In this document: positions 24,761-36,477 of the stretch, piece after piece
Layout of the letters: the number at the start of each line of letters is the position of its first letter
How positions within the stretch are numbered: position 1 is the first letter of the stretch
Assembly: GCA_018389105.1 (NCBI GenBank)
Contig: JACATO010002133.1
Span: 186,001-250,000, forward strand
Direction: 5' to 3'
Origin: Nautilus pompilius
Lineage: Eukaryota > Mollusca > Cephalopoda > Nautilida > Nautilidae
DNA length: 64,000 nucleotides
Program-made: the position numbers and the translations under genes
The notes under the pieces: generated by a model
Database searches by the model: none
Told to the model about the DNA's origin: nothing
The model's input: the letters and a program-made list of their open reading frames with translations, nothing else

Positions 24761-25199
24761 TTAAGCAAAGCAACGTGTAAATATTAAAATGGCAGCAGTG
24801 GTGAGTGAAGCAAACCCAGCGGGGCCAGAATTTGAGTTCATGCTGGAGTAGGTCATGCTACATTTCCCCACGGCGTCCAGACCCGCCTTTCGGCTTAGAT
24901 ACACATTGCAGATGATATCTTTATGCTTGGAATTGCGGAGCTCCATCGTCATGTTCTCACCAGCCGTTGCCTTCCAGCGGTGGCTGCTGAAGCTGGGGCT
25001 CAGGCTGAAATCGCCTCCCTTGAGTTCCTGTTCTTGCTGGGTGTAGATGAACGATCCCAGAATCAGCTGGCAGTCCTGAGTGTCATTGGCGAGATCTGTC
25101 TTGCATAGCGTTGTTATTGCCAGCTCTCGGTACCAAGTCACATCGCCCTTGGCTGTCACTTGGAGCTTCTCTTTGGAAAGTTCAGTTGGACGAGAAATT
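24761..25199 (-). CDS. Acetylcholine-binding-protein/nAChR-like gene, 3' exon
   Basis: The acceptor TTCTTCAG leads into ISRPTELSKEKLQ, then GDVTWYRELAITTLC, the Cys-loop CKTDLANDTQDC, LILGSFIYTQQEQEL and HRWKATAGENMTMELRN, ending at a stop (24763-24761) after NVYLSRKAGLDAV and a short tail. It joins the 26508 exon in frame (phase 2). The order of loops matches the second half of a Cys-loop ligand-binding domain. Oddities: 10 residues lie between the Cys-loop cysteines (13 in receptors, about 12 in snail AChBP); the loop-B Trp of GSWTY is Phe; there is no vicinal Cys pair in loop C; and no membrane helix bundle follows. A splice inside the tail to missing exons is possible. Confidence 0.75.
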
Positions 25200-26507
25200 C
25201 TGAAGAAAGATAAATAAAGAAATCTCTAATATATTCTCGCTTTCAGTTGATGAGTAAAACTAGGTGTGAGAATGGTGGGCGTGCTCCAAGACACTACATT
25301 ATTTAATGCACCATGCGATATTGTTCCATGAATATCTGTCTACACCATTCTGCAGAAATTAAGGTTTGTTTTGAAAACACCCTAGAGGGCATTTGATGGT
25401 TTACCTATTTGGGTTATGATAAACGATGTAAAAGAAAAGAAGAATTGTTGGCGAAAATCCCCCCCCTATATGGCCATAAAACTCGTTAGGATTCAAATGC
25501 GAAAGATTTATATTATTTGTAGTATAATATCTTAACATTGTTTGTTTTCTGGGCTTGGGTACTTGGTGCCCCAATAACATACGTCTGTTATAAAACTGCC
25601 TGTTCGTGCTGTTTCAGAGCACATCATCATTTGCAGCAAAACTGTTGTCCTAGTGCATTGAAGGGCGGTTTGGGGATAAATCATTCAAATCAAAGATTCT
25701 TCCAGGTGAGTCTTCTCGAAAAGAGCTGATACACTTTAACAGACACGAGGGAGTATTAATGACAGAGTAGAATACGAAACAAAACGTTTTTTTTTTGATG
25801 ATAAACTTGGGAACTGCTTTCATTCCTTCCTGACTTATGATGAAAGTGATACTGCAGCTGTGCGTTCTTGCCCTTTAAAAGGTGGCAAGCATGTTGGTCA
25901 AATGTAGGAGTATTTCCTGAACACTGAAAAAGTTTACATTTTCATTTCATTCACGTTATGCCAGAGTCATACTGGATGTGATGATCTTAATTACCAGAAA
26001 ACCTGTGATTTTTATTTGCCACAAAAAAATAGCACATCGTGGAAATTCATTCTAAGAGAAGAATCAGTTCATCCACGTAGCACAGGTGGCTTCCTGCCTG
26101 AACGAGGCTCGCCTTTAATGTCGCTGTTTCCAGTGTAAAAATGTAAAGACCACAGTTTCGCATTCGACTCACCGCACCATTTACATTCTGCAGCCGAGCG
26201 TGAAGGCTTAGGATTTGTAGAGAAACTCTAGTAGATATTTTTATTTCAACAAATTAATGAGTAGAGGCAACATTATACTTCGTGCAGATGTAACCACAGG
26301 TTTGTCTCCGAATAGTCCCATTACTTTTAGTACAGATCTCATGATTATACAAAAACAAAAGGCCAGTGGTTTTTGTTCTACTGAATAATATTACGTTATG
26401 CATTATTTAAAAAGTATTTATAAATAAAGATATTGCGATATGTTCCCATTAAGTACCATTTTCGCCATTCCTGTATAAGGCCTTTCAAAAAGTTTTTTTT
26501 TACAAAC
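25200..26507 (-). other. Intron of the Cys-loop gene
   Basis: Bounded by the donor GTTTGT at 26507-26502 and the acceptor CAG at 25202-25200 (minus strand). Nothing else was recognised inside it. Confidence 0.6.
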
Positions 26508-26608
26508 CCGTTAATGAAAGAGATTTCTGGAATCCAAATCTTTAATTTGTCCACCACTACACTTTGGAGATTCTGTGGGTACCATGCCAGTCTTCTATCA
26601 GTCCACCT
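26508..26608 (-). CDS. Acetylcholine-binding-protein/nAChR-like gene, middle exon
   Basis: A 101-bp exon preceded by a pyrimidine tract and TGGCAG. It encodes RWTDRRLAWYPQNLQ, then VVVDKLKIWIPEISFING. The WTDRRLAW segment corresponds to loop D (WSDRTLAW in snail AChBP) and IWIPEI to loop A (W-x-PD in receptors, here with Glu in place of Asp). It starts in phase 0 and ends in phase 2, joining GGA and then ISRP of the 25199 exon. The equivalent vertebrate nAChR exon is 110 bp. Confidence 0.78.
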
Positions 26609-27138
26609 CTGCCAGACAAAAAAAAAAAACAAAAACAATAAGAAATGGAGTGATGGGGCAAAGAACAGCCAGCAATAGTAGCTTCAAACGTAAGACAGTA
26701 GCTAAAAGATGCTGGACACTGCAGAAGTTAGCATAAATCTCGCGCCGTGGTGTTTTTTTTTTTTAATGTTCTTATATGGCAGAAAGATGTTTGTGTGTAC
26801 TTATTCTCAGAATCGCGTTCCAGGCTTCAAAGAACTGCTGGCTTTCTTGCTTCTCAGTTGCCCTGCGAAAAGCCCAGAAAATTATTTGCCTTAATATCAA
26901 ATTTGAGTAAACTAAGGAAACGCAACGCTTCGGGTAGGCCCCAGGTGAGTGGGGATTGTGTCGGTCGTTTTGATTAGTTCTCGCCTGAAGACGAAACTAG
27001 TTTTCGAGGATTTTGATTGGCCTCCGACCTAAGTTGCGTTGCATAGCTCGGTTGTAAAGCGAACATTCTTGGGACAGCACAGGTGTTTATACTTAGGACG
27101 AAAGAAAATGAATAAATAAACAAGCAAATATCTCTCAC
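26609..27138 (-). other. Intron of the Cys-loop gene
   Basis: Donor GTGAGA at 27138. Vertebrate nAChR genes have a 45-bp exon in this position. Compared with AChBP, the direct join lacks only about two or three residues, so no further exon is required here. Confidence 0.55.
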
Positions 27139-27352
27139 CAGTGACATGGCTACCAGCGAACTTAGTTCTTCTTCCTCTATCTTTAACGAATAGATGTGCT
27201 TGAGTTCAACGTCCACCCGGACGACGACAGCCTCGCTGTGGTTACGGGGAGGTCGGACTCGGGGGTCATACTTCCGGAAAATAGTGCTATATATCTGCGT
27301 GGATTCTTTGTGGGAAGTTACAACCGTTTCTCCTCTGGACTGGCCAAGAATT
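27139..27352 (-). CDS. Acetylcholine-binding-protein/nAChR-like gene, 5' exon recognised
   Basis: A 214-bp exon between TTTTTCAG and GTGAGA. After one leading base it encodes ILGQSRGETVV..., QIYSTIFRKYDPRVRPPR, NHSEAVVVRVDVELKHIYSL and EEEELSSLVAMSL. This is the N-terminal helix, the YDPxVRP motif and the first beta strands of a Cys-loop ligand-binding domain, with an Asn-His-Ser glycosylation sequon. The exon with the start codon and signal peptide should lie further upstream (above 27355 on the minus strand) and was not found. With the two following exons it gives about 250 residues, close to AChBP size. Confidence 0.75.
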
Positions 27353-30300
27353 CTGAAAAATTAGCCGCGTAAAGCGGGAGTTGTATTAGGCGTGTTGTGG
27401 AGAAAGCGAATTTTCGAGGGTTCTGGCGCTATATTGATCGCCAGTACGACCTTGCTAATTCATTTGCTGAAATATGCAAATTTTAAAGTTACTAACCTTG
27501 ATAAATACCAAACTTAAGGAAGTATGTCCGGGCCAAAAATGCATTTATACATTTTTTAAAATCTACGATATTGAAGTATAGCTCGCAAAATTTAATTTAA
27601 TTTATTACTTTCATATTTTATTTATAATTATTACTAACCAACTCTCGGGTAAAACTCGTGAAATACAATGTATCGTAATAAAGTTGCATTGTTGATGAGT
27701 GGAGTAGACGTTATGCGAGTCAGGTTAAGTGATGCAGTTAGTCGTCGTGATGGCCACCGGTTCTCTGTCCCGGAGGAGTAGCGGTCGATATATTGAGAAT
27801 AATACCCTCAGCAGTAACAGAACAACAACAACAACAACAACTGGGGCCATTTTGTTGTTTTGTGGTGGTGGTGTTTTTTTTTTTTTTTTTTCCAGCGCTG
27901 CACTTTTTCGTAGCTCTTTTTTAAGAAATTATCCGGTCCCCTTTCGACCCCATCTTCGGAAAGTAGATTAACAATGGCTGGAATTCGCCAGCGGGTGATT
28001 GAGGGGACAAAATGCCAACCCCTTGCACCATTGATGATGGCCGGCCGGCCGCTGGTGGTGAAATTACATCCCGCCAGTTTCCCAAGTTATCCCCGGTGTA
28101 GGATACTAACGCGGGGCTTCACGCGCGCGCGCCAGATGTCGCTTCAAGACAAGGGTGAAGGATGATGACAGGTCCGACCCGCTCACGTGTTCTTTCTGAA
28201 ACGACAGCAACCGACTCGCTGCGCTTCGTTTCGTTTCTGGTGATTACGACAGTGGCCCCGATACTTTTGTCTACCACTGTGTTTACCACCCACAGCGACA
28301 CAAGCGGAGTCGATCGGCCGGGGTGAGGTCAGGAACGCTAATCCAGCGCGGAATGAGAATAATTCGGGAGGAATGATCGGTCGTCCGTCCGTAACTGGCA
28401 GCACGAAGAAAGGTTTTCGGCTTCCCCCGCTTCATTCCACATTGCCGCATCTATGACGAGCTTCATGTCCGGCCAAGCGCAGCGGCGCACTGCCCGGCTA
28501 TTTCAGCAGAAATGAGCCGGGAGGCCACGATCGCGTCGCGCTATCTCCCAGTTATCAGGCCGTGAGGCGATGGTAGTCGTAGATACAGAGAGGTTGGGAT
28601 TCGTGGAGGACCGGGAAACTGAAGTGCACGATAAGGCACGCGCCGAAACCTACACTGACATGTTACCATAGGAACCGTGCTCTCTCTCTCTCTCTCACAC
28701 ACACCAGAATTCATTTAAAGATCTGGTGCCGATAGATCCCGCACCAGAAACGTATAAAATCAAGGGTGCGGAAATAAACGACAGTATGGCGACCATATAT
28801 TGAAATGAGTTGCATCTGAGCAGGTCGGCTTACGGAGGGGGGGGTATAAAAATTACTTTAATAATATTAAGTTGATGGCCAATCGCTGCTTAAAATAGAG
28901 GAAAATGCCCCTCGGTTCCATATCATGTTAGTAATAAAGCATCACGGTGGGAATAGGGATCTCCTGCGCGATTGACTTCTCGATATTCTTGGGGGCCAGA
29001 CGGCCATGTTACTCGAGCTGTGTAACCAGTTGACCGGCTTAACGATTAGAAAAGGATAAAACATGGCAGCGCCGAGCCAAATCAACGCCGTGTTGAGAGG
29101 GACCCTTCAGCGTGGGCGGGCAGCCCAGATAACCCCGCAGTCTGCCGTGAGAGAGTTTTTTCTTCGGACTTCGGCCTCTTGGGGAAAAAATCGGCGGAAC
29201 TGAAAAGGGCACATTCAGAAATCTCGGCGCCCCAATGAGTAAAGAAAGGGGGATGTGTGGAGGGAGAGCTTGGACTATCAGAGTGGGGGTTCAGTACGGT
29301 AAGCGACCTAGACGAATTGCCGGCAGCACACGGAAATAGTCAACCAAAGCGCGAGTTGCTCGATTAGTTGGTGACAGGATGTCCTTGCAGGTGACAGAAC
29401 GGACTATAGACCCGTGACGTAGACGATGGAGTGTCACGCGTGACGGCGTCTTACACAATTTAAGAATTCGAGATCAGTGCTTCTCACTTGGTCGAAAAAT
29501 TAATGATGGTAATAGATCTCTCGTCTTAGAGTTTTAGAGAAGGAACAGTGCACTGCGTATTTCGAGTATCGGTCACATCGGTGTGAGAGAAGTCGGTGCT
29601 CGTATCGCTTTAATTTCCCCACCGGAGCGAGCCAAGCAGAGAAACCAATCGTCGGTGGGTGGAGGCTAGAATACCCGGAAGAGACCCACGCGGAACGAGA
29701 CTCGAAAGCTTTTACCTACTTAAGAATAATCTGAAACGTTTCATCAACATAAAGATAATTCGCTTGTTTTCCGCGTGGAACAGGAAGATGTTCTAGAACA
29801 TAAACAAGCAATTAGCTGCTGCGGTCCGGTTCGGGGTGTTTACGTGGCAGAAACTCGCTACCATGTAGAAGTCAAGCGAGTATCCGGAGTCGCTACGTGC
29901 AGATTATTATTATTATTTTTTTTTTTTTTTAATCACTTTCAGGCTACTGTGGAGTAATGAAGTGAACATCATAGCCAGCAATGACTCCGAAGTTTGCTGT
30001 GTGGCGAATTCTGGGCATTGAAAAATTAAAAACTAAACTAGAATATAATCAAACCAGCTGGTTTCGTTTTGAAAATCGTTACCATATACGTGGTGTTGGA
30101 GAGCTGTCTCGCGGCGTAGGCGAACAGGTGCACGAAAACTCTCTTATAGGCTATAACGGGAAGAGAGAAGCCAGAAGATGCCGAAGTCCTATCTCCGAAC
30201 ATCAGCAGGATTCGTTGAGGAGAGATCAGTCTCGAACAACGGGACAAATCGCGCTGTCTTAGTCAATCAGAGATCCAGGATTCGAGCCAAAATGTCGGCA

Positions 30301-30487
30301 GCGAATCTTGACAAAAAAAATTAGCTACATCGGGTCGGTTTCGTTTTAAGAAATGAATTTAAGATAGATATTTTAAAAAAAAACGGGGGGATATGTTTTT
30401 GTTCTTGATATATTTCATAAAGATTTTAGAATTATTTCCTGATATTTATTTTCTTGTATGCTTAGTTGTTGTTTCTTCCATTATAGC
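27353..30487. other. Intergenic or 5'-gene region with GC-rich patches
   Basis: 27700-29900 is richer in GC and CpG than its surroundings and may contain promoter DNA or the missing first exon of the Cys-loop gene. A CT/CA microsatellite lies at 28680-28705, a CAA run at 27821-27840, and T runs at 27871-27890. No exon could be assigned. Confidence 0.5.
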
Positions 30488-30691
30488 CCCTCTCTCTCTA
30501 CTGACGTCGTATATCTCTAGTGACGTCATCGCTCTGTACTAGCGTCATATCTCTAGTGACGTCGTCGCTCTGTACTAGCGTCATATATCTCTAGTGACGT
30601 CATCGCTCTGTACTAGCGTCATATCTCTAGTGACGTCGTCTCTCTCTCTGTACTGACGTCGTATATCTCTAGTGACGTCGTCTCTCTCTCT

Positions 30692-30738
<47 letters not shown>

Positions 30739-30742
30739 GTAC
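30488..30742 (+). repeat. 36-38 bp tandem repeat with GACGTC core, ending in a CT microsatellite
   Basis: CTCTAG starts at 30515, 30551, 30589 and 30625, giving periods of 36, 38 and 36 bp. Each unit contains CTCTAGTGACGTCRTC and CTCTGTACTAGCGTCATA. After 30640 the array passes through CTGTACTGACGTCGTA into pure CT repeats ending at 30737. The core is shared with the 42.4-kb satellite and the 56-kb minisatellite. Confidence 0.85.
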
Positions 30743-31186
30743 AATAAAACACATTTACCAGAGACTTGAACAGAGAGTGTTTCTCGCAAAGATGTTCTAT
30801 GCATGTAGACCGTTCAGGACGTTCAACCAGGGGTCGGTAAAAATTAATTGCAATTAATTAATTTATTGCGAAGCTTTTGCAATTACAATTATTTATTGCA
30901 GAACTGTAAAAATTGCAATAATTTTTTTGCCACGCCTGGCCATTTTCCTCAGCGCAGTGGGCGTGTGCGTGAGAAATATGCGTAAACACGTTAAGCACGC
31001 TTGCACGCACAGTTCTGTTTTTCCACAATCCAGACAACGAGGTCAAGGTCACACGCAGTAGTGGGCGTGATCTCACAGCGGCTTATCATTGGTCGGGACA
31101 CTGCGGGCTCGTTGATTGGATCAGGAGTAATCCTAAGCACGTTGACTACTTGCAGGCTCACTAAAATTGATTTCCAATTCGCCATC

Positions 31187-32740
31187 ATGTCTAAGAAGCC
31201 AGAAACAATCATCAAACTTTTCTTCACCGAAGTTGATCCTGCGAACGATAAATGGCAGTGCAAGTGCAGAAAGCTGCTGGTTAGGCGGGAAAATACTGGG
31301 TGGACTAATCTACTCAATCATTTAAGAAGCCAACATCCAGATTTCAACAGCGATCAGCAGCCAAAGTCGTCCCTCGATCGTTTTCTAACTTCGGCAAACG
31401 TTTCGGAAAAGGGCTCCAACATCTACGACTGGCTGCAGTGGGTCTGCATTGATCTGATGCCATTTACCTTCGTGGAAAAGGAGACCGTCAGACGATACTC
31501 ATCCCTCAAACCAATTTCCACTATACATGGATTTGGTGACGAAGGAGGTCGAAAAGAAGATTGCGACTCTTCTGCCGTCTCAATTTGCCCTCATTTCGTT
31601 GGCGTGTTCGCATCCTTCTCTTCATCAAGCAACAATTCTTATGAGACAATTCTTCTGGCATTTTCTCCTCTTCTCAAAGAAACTGGATTCACCGCAAGTG
31701 ACCATTTTGATTTGCTGAAATTTGTGCTCAGTGTATATGACAAAACTTTTGATAATGTCGTCGCTCTTTGCGGTGACAACGCGGAGGTCAACAAGGCTTT
31801 GGCTAGAGCATGTAACTTGCCTCTGGTCGGATGTGCCTCCCACCGTTTCAATCTAGCAGTTATGGACTTCATCAAGCCCCACAAGGATTTGTTGGAGAAA
31901 GTAAACACTCTAATGGCTGGACTTAAAACTGTCCGGACTACTTCTGACGCATACAACGCTACGGCCTGTAATGAAAAACGATACCAGATGATCCAGTACA
32001 GCCAAAATGGTGGATCGCTATGATAAATTAAAGTCCCATCTTTCCCAACCTGATTTCGCCAACAATCATCAGTTGATGGACTTTTTTCCAACTGCAAGGG
32101 AGGCCTCACAACTTCAGACACACTTTGAGAAACTGAACTCTATCACACTGGCTCTTCAGCGAAATGACATAACTGTAGCTGAAGTGCGGTATCTGCTTGA
32201 TAAAACCATCGAACTATATCCGTGCATGCATAAATATTTGAGTCCCGATGCCGATATTGTTCAAGTTCCTCTGTTTGAAGTCTTTGGTAAAAATTCAAAA
32301 CCAAAAAAGCCGATGAGCTGACGCCAGAGGAGGAAGCATCTGTTACTAACTTAAAGCTGCCCGAATCATCGACCACCACAGAAGACAACGCTTTGAACGA
32401 TGATTTTGAAGATTTTGCTGCCTCCATGCTCAAAAGGCGTCGTCTTTCGATGGGAAAGCACAGCCGGGCCCGGTTCGCCGATACGTCTTTTATTTTGCCG
32501 ACTTCGAACTTAGTTGAGAGATTCTTCAGTTCGGCAGCAAATGCATTTGACGAATCCCGACAGCATCTTTCACCTGTAAATTTAGAAATGCAGCTTTTTT
32601 TACGCCATAACGACCGTCTTTGGGATCGTGAACTTGTTTCTCGTATCGTTTCATCCAATCCCACACCTAATTGCTTATTATATCTATTTTTTTCACATCC
32701 GGTCACTCGTTTTTTTCTACTTACTTTGGGGTGGAAATAA
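31187..32740 (+). pseudogene. hAT transposase with BED finger, frameshifted
   Basis: ATG at 31187 (MSKKPETIIKLFF), a BED-type finger (WQCKCRKLL...LLNHLRSQH), then a catalytic region with SDHFDLLKFVLSVYDKTF, ALCGDNAEVNKAL and LVGCASHRFNLAV. A pair of compensating frame changes (about 31525 and 31640) garbles the stretch where the first catalytic Asp should be. Another shift near 32000 moves to the frame with EVRYLLDKTIELYPC, and another in an A run near 32305 moves to the last frame, which holds the dimerisation domain (TSNLVERFFSSAANAF...LEMQLFLRHN). Not functional as it stands. Confidence 0.85.
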
Positions 32741-33015
32741 AAATTTTGAGACGGCAACCCAGAAAGTTTGGACGCTGTGTGGAACTGGGGAAACTAACAG
32801 GATCAAGTCAGGGCTACAGTTATAAAGGGGGTTCACACAAGCAGATGTGTGCTCAAGCTTGATAAAGGGGGAAATACCGCGCGCAGTCAAGGGGGAGCTT
32901 GCATGCGCGCGTCCAATGTCCAGCTGGTTTGGTTACATAGTCACATAAATTTCCGTTTTCTAGATAACTTAGCGGGATTTTTTAAAGATTGCTCGTAAAG
33001 CGGGATTTTACTAGC

Positions 33016-33102
33016 TCCGTTACTCTAACTCTTCATCGAGAGGACAGTTCCATGTCGGAAGTAAGGTATCTTTTCAACAAAACTATCGAATTATTTGCTT
33101 GT
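33016..33102 (+). pseudogene. Fragment of a second, related hAT transposase
   Basis: Encodes VTLTLHRE and EVRYLFNKTIELFAC, a diverged repeat of the element's own ITLALQRN and EVRYLLDKTIELYPC segment (32142-32225). It ends exactly where the small inverted-repeat element begins, which suggests a nested fossil rather than a tandem duplication. Confidence 0.6.
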
Positions 33103-33208
33103 GTAGCGAAAATTACTGGAAGAGAACTTGTTTGTATCTTAGCGCTAAAAATACAGTGGCTTTTTTTTGAGAATGCAAACAAGCTGCCTTCCAGTAATTT
33201 CCGCTACA
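33102..33208. mobile_element. Small MITE-like inverted-repeat element
   Basis: 107 bp starting TGTAGCGAAAATTACTGGAAG-like and ending in the inverted complement (20 of 21 bp); pairing continues imperfectly for about 15 more bp (ACTTGTTTG against GCTTGTTTG). It cannot code for protein and sits inside the hAT element. No clear target duplication was seen. Confidence 0.65.
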
Positions 33209-33416
33209 CTCTGTAGATGTGAAAATAATAATTTTTAAGAAAAAATATTGCATGTAAAGTTTCTGGAAAAATTGCAATTAATTGCAATTATTGATTGCAA
33301 CAAACGAAAATTAAAATTAATTTATTGCAACAAAGTCAGAATGCAATTAATTTATTGCAAAGGAAAAATTAAATTGCAAGCTCCAAAATTAATTTTTACC
33401 GACCCCTGCGTTCAAC

Positions 33417-36400
33417 TATTCCATAAGTATACTATTTTTTGGCGGACAAAAGATATCTCCACCCGTATAGACAGACGTACGAAGGATTAACGTATCATAT
33501 TTGGACGTAACAGCTCTACGGGGAAGGGAAATACCGATAGCAGATCGTGCGAAAGGTGGCGTGGCTTTCGAAAAGTAGGAAAATGGAATTTGGCGACCAT
33601 TTATTTTTTGTAGCAAACTTTAAATATGAAAGATTAGTCGTGGTTATTTTTGTCCGAGTTTAGAGTATATACATAATCTCTAAAGGTGGTCTTAAACCGG
33701 ATTTCACTAAGATTCTAAACTACGTTTTTTTTTTTTTCCAAAAAAAAGGAAGAAACCTAAATACAATTGAACTGTCGGAGGGGACATTAGAGCGTTCTAT
33801 GATCGTGATCTTCGGTGCGAGGAGATGGGAGCTGTGTAGGTTTCTGAACGATGCAGGGGGAGAGAACTCTAATCTGTAGACTGACTTGTCTAAAACGATA
33901 CGATTCACATCGGTATAGAACACGAAAACCGTCAGACGTCACGCTTACGGCACAAGGTATAATGGCGTTCCATTAAGCGCGCGCGTGAGCTGCCGAGCTC
34001 CCTGTAAACTCCCTAATAGCGACTTTGTGGCAGGAACGAGTCCGAAGATTATTAAGCACCCATTCGCCGGGCCATTTATGCTTCCGGAATAAACAAACGT
34101 CGTCTTTCTGACTCGGGTGGTGCCTGCCCGCCAAATCTCGCGCGCGCCGGCTAAAAATAGAACTGAAATCCGTCTAATGTCTGGTCGACCAGAAACGACG
34201 GGTAAACGAAGTAAAGAAACGTTTCAAAAAGCTGATTATTTGAAGCAGATGCCGGTCTTTGGCTAACGACCTACATATAACTAAATCAGGGCGGCCACTC
34301 TGCGATGGGATGAGCGAACCCCTTAATAATGCGGTCGGGTTCCCTTCGGCCTCGTTTTCGCGCAGAAACACGAGTTCGCATTCGTTTGTCCTCGGCCGAA
34401 TCTGAATTCAGGGTCGGAAAAGATCACTTCCGGCACTCGGCTCGACGACTGATGGTCCGGAAGCCGGATAAGATACAAGATCTTCTATGATAGATCGCGT
34501 ATTTTTAATTGCTTATTTATAGAGGTGATTTTCACGCTTGGCCGAGCCTTGGCACGTCCGGGCGTTGAAAACGCTTCAATGACTTAAGCAGTGCGCTAAG
34601 TCTCCACCACCAATTCTCTGGCTACAGAAAAATGGCATTTGTCTTCATATAGACGCGTAATCTTTGGGGTGAAACGGCAAACATCAGGAGATCATTATTT
34701 CTATGAATAGTCGCGCTGACGTCAGAAGTCACGTGTACTTCCGGAACTCAACAGATTCACAGTGTTACACCGTTAGTGCAAATGGCTCATACAGAGTCTC
34801 ACTTCTAGAAGTCTTAGAGCGCGTGGCCGTTATTCTTTCTTGCTTTTGTGCCGCACAGTTGTGCTCTGGTTCTTTCCTTGCTTCATTTGCATAAAGGATA
34901 CTCGCAACCTAGCGTAGACACTTTTAAGGGATTTTTACTAGGCAGCGTTTGTGGCTCTGACGCCTCCACCTACTTGAACACATATCTCTGTACCAGTGTT
35001 TGCAAAATCCATGAACAGATTTTTCAAGGCTTAGTAAGTTTCTATTCAACAGCACAGACAACACAAACACACGTATAAGATTCGACATCTGTATATTATT
35101 CTAAGCTTTGAAAAAACTTTACAAATTCTCTATTCGAAAAGACATCAACATCGATAAGTCAAAGTCTTCGATTTTTTTTTCCTAAAGAAGACACTAATGG
35201 ACGAGAATCGAGCTAGAAAGTCCCAAAGCCATTTAGGGGCAATAATCAGCCTGTCTTTGACAGTGATGGGGATGGGAAATCAGTGTTTAACGGGAGCAGG
35301 ATGTTTGATGGCTTGTTCTCTGATCACACTTCGTGGTGATGCTACCAGGAAAGTCTGGAGCATTTTTTTTAAAGGATAGAACTTCGATGACATATCTTCA
35401 ACATCTTGAACAGTCAGACTGTGGTGGAATCTTCCACTTTGAAGAAGTTGGGCTGCAGTGGACATTTCGCTGAAAGAACCTGGTGCCCGCGATCTCATGA
35501 ACCCTTGGGCTCGCGCTTCCTAATTCCTGCCATCATCAGACCGATGACTACTTGTGGACGGGAGGTTTGAAGGAACAGCATTTACCGAATCGCACCCAGT
35601 GAATCAAGTCATTATTGTCTATACTCTTGGCTTGCTGACTGAGACTTTTCTCTCGACGACTCGCAAGGTGGCAGGATGTTGCTAAGCCTTTAATATGCAG
35701 TCAAAGTACCATACAGTACAAAAATATTAGGATATCAAAAAATATTTATCTGCATTTACAGAAGATTACTAGTACACGTGAACTAAACTCATTAAAAATG
35801 AAGTATTTAGTATCCGAATCAAACAAGATCTGAAATTGTCTTCCATCTATCTACACTTTTAAAAATGGAAAAGTTATTATTTTCAACAAAAAGCAAAAGG
35901 TTAATGCCTACATTTCAGTAGTTCACCGGGCGGCCCACTCGTGATGTTAAACACCAGTCATGTTGCAAGACGTAAACAGGGGAGATAAACAGCAAGAAAT
36001 ACAGGTAGAAGAAGAAAAACAATTTTTTAACAGTTTGTCAGCGACAGTAAAGTCATTGCTCAAGTTAATAATGAAACCGATAAAGATTCCTTCTCTCTTT
36101 TTTTAGAACTGTTTGAAAAAAATAAGTAAATTTAAGTAAAAAAAATCTCTTTAATTTATTTGAATATTTTTTTTTTACAAATTGACAAAAATAAATCCAT
36201 ATAGCATTATTAAATTGACCAGGAGTTGTAAATCGGAAATATAGTTTCAGAGAAAGGCTCAGCAAGGAAAAACGATGCTTAGAAAGCTGACAGGGTGACA
36301 GACAATTAGCCGGAACGAAGGAAATTTTGGTGCCGGTGAACAAAACCTCGGTCCGTCCACGTGTTAACTATCCAAAATAAGCGCGGAATCTTTACTTGTA

Positions 36401-36477
36401 AGAAGATTATCACGATATTATGGGCAATGTATTAAAACATTCTAATGTGGTTCATGAACATCCGAGAGTAGAGATGA
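33417..36477. other. Intergenic DNA
   Basis: GC- and CpG-rich at about 33940-34600, AT-rich later. TGACGTCA (34718-34725) lies close to CACGTG (about 34731-34736) and an ETS-like CTTCCGG (about 34739-34745). No exons were recognised. Confidence 0.5.

Larger units (their letters stand above)
30828..33408 (+). mobile_element. Complete hAT element with perfect TIRs and target duplication
   Basis: The 2581-bp element starts CAGGGGTCGGTAAAAATT and ends in its exact inverted complement; 20 of 20 bp match. It is flanked by the perfect 8-bp duplication CGTTCAAC (30820-30827 and 33409-33416), the hAT hallmark. AT-rich subterminal repeats of the type TTTATTGCAA and TTGCAATTAAT occur at both ends (30841-30905 and 33275-33385) and are probably transposase-binding sites. 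It carries a broken transposase gene and, near the right end, nested foreign pieces. Confidence 0.95.
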
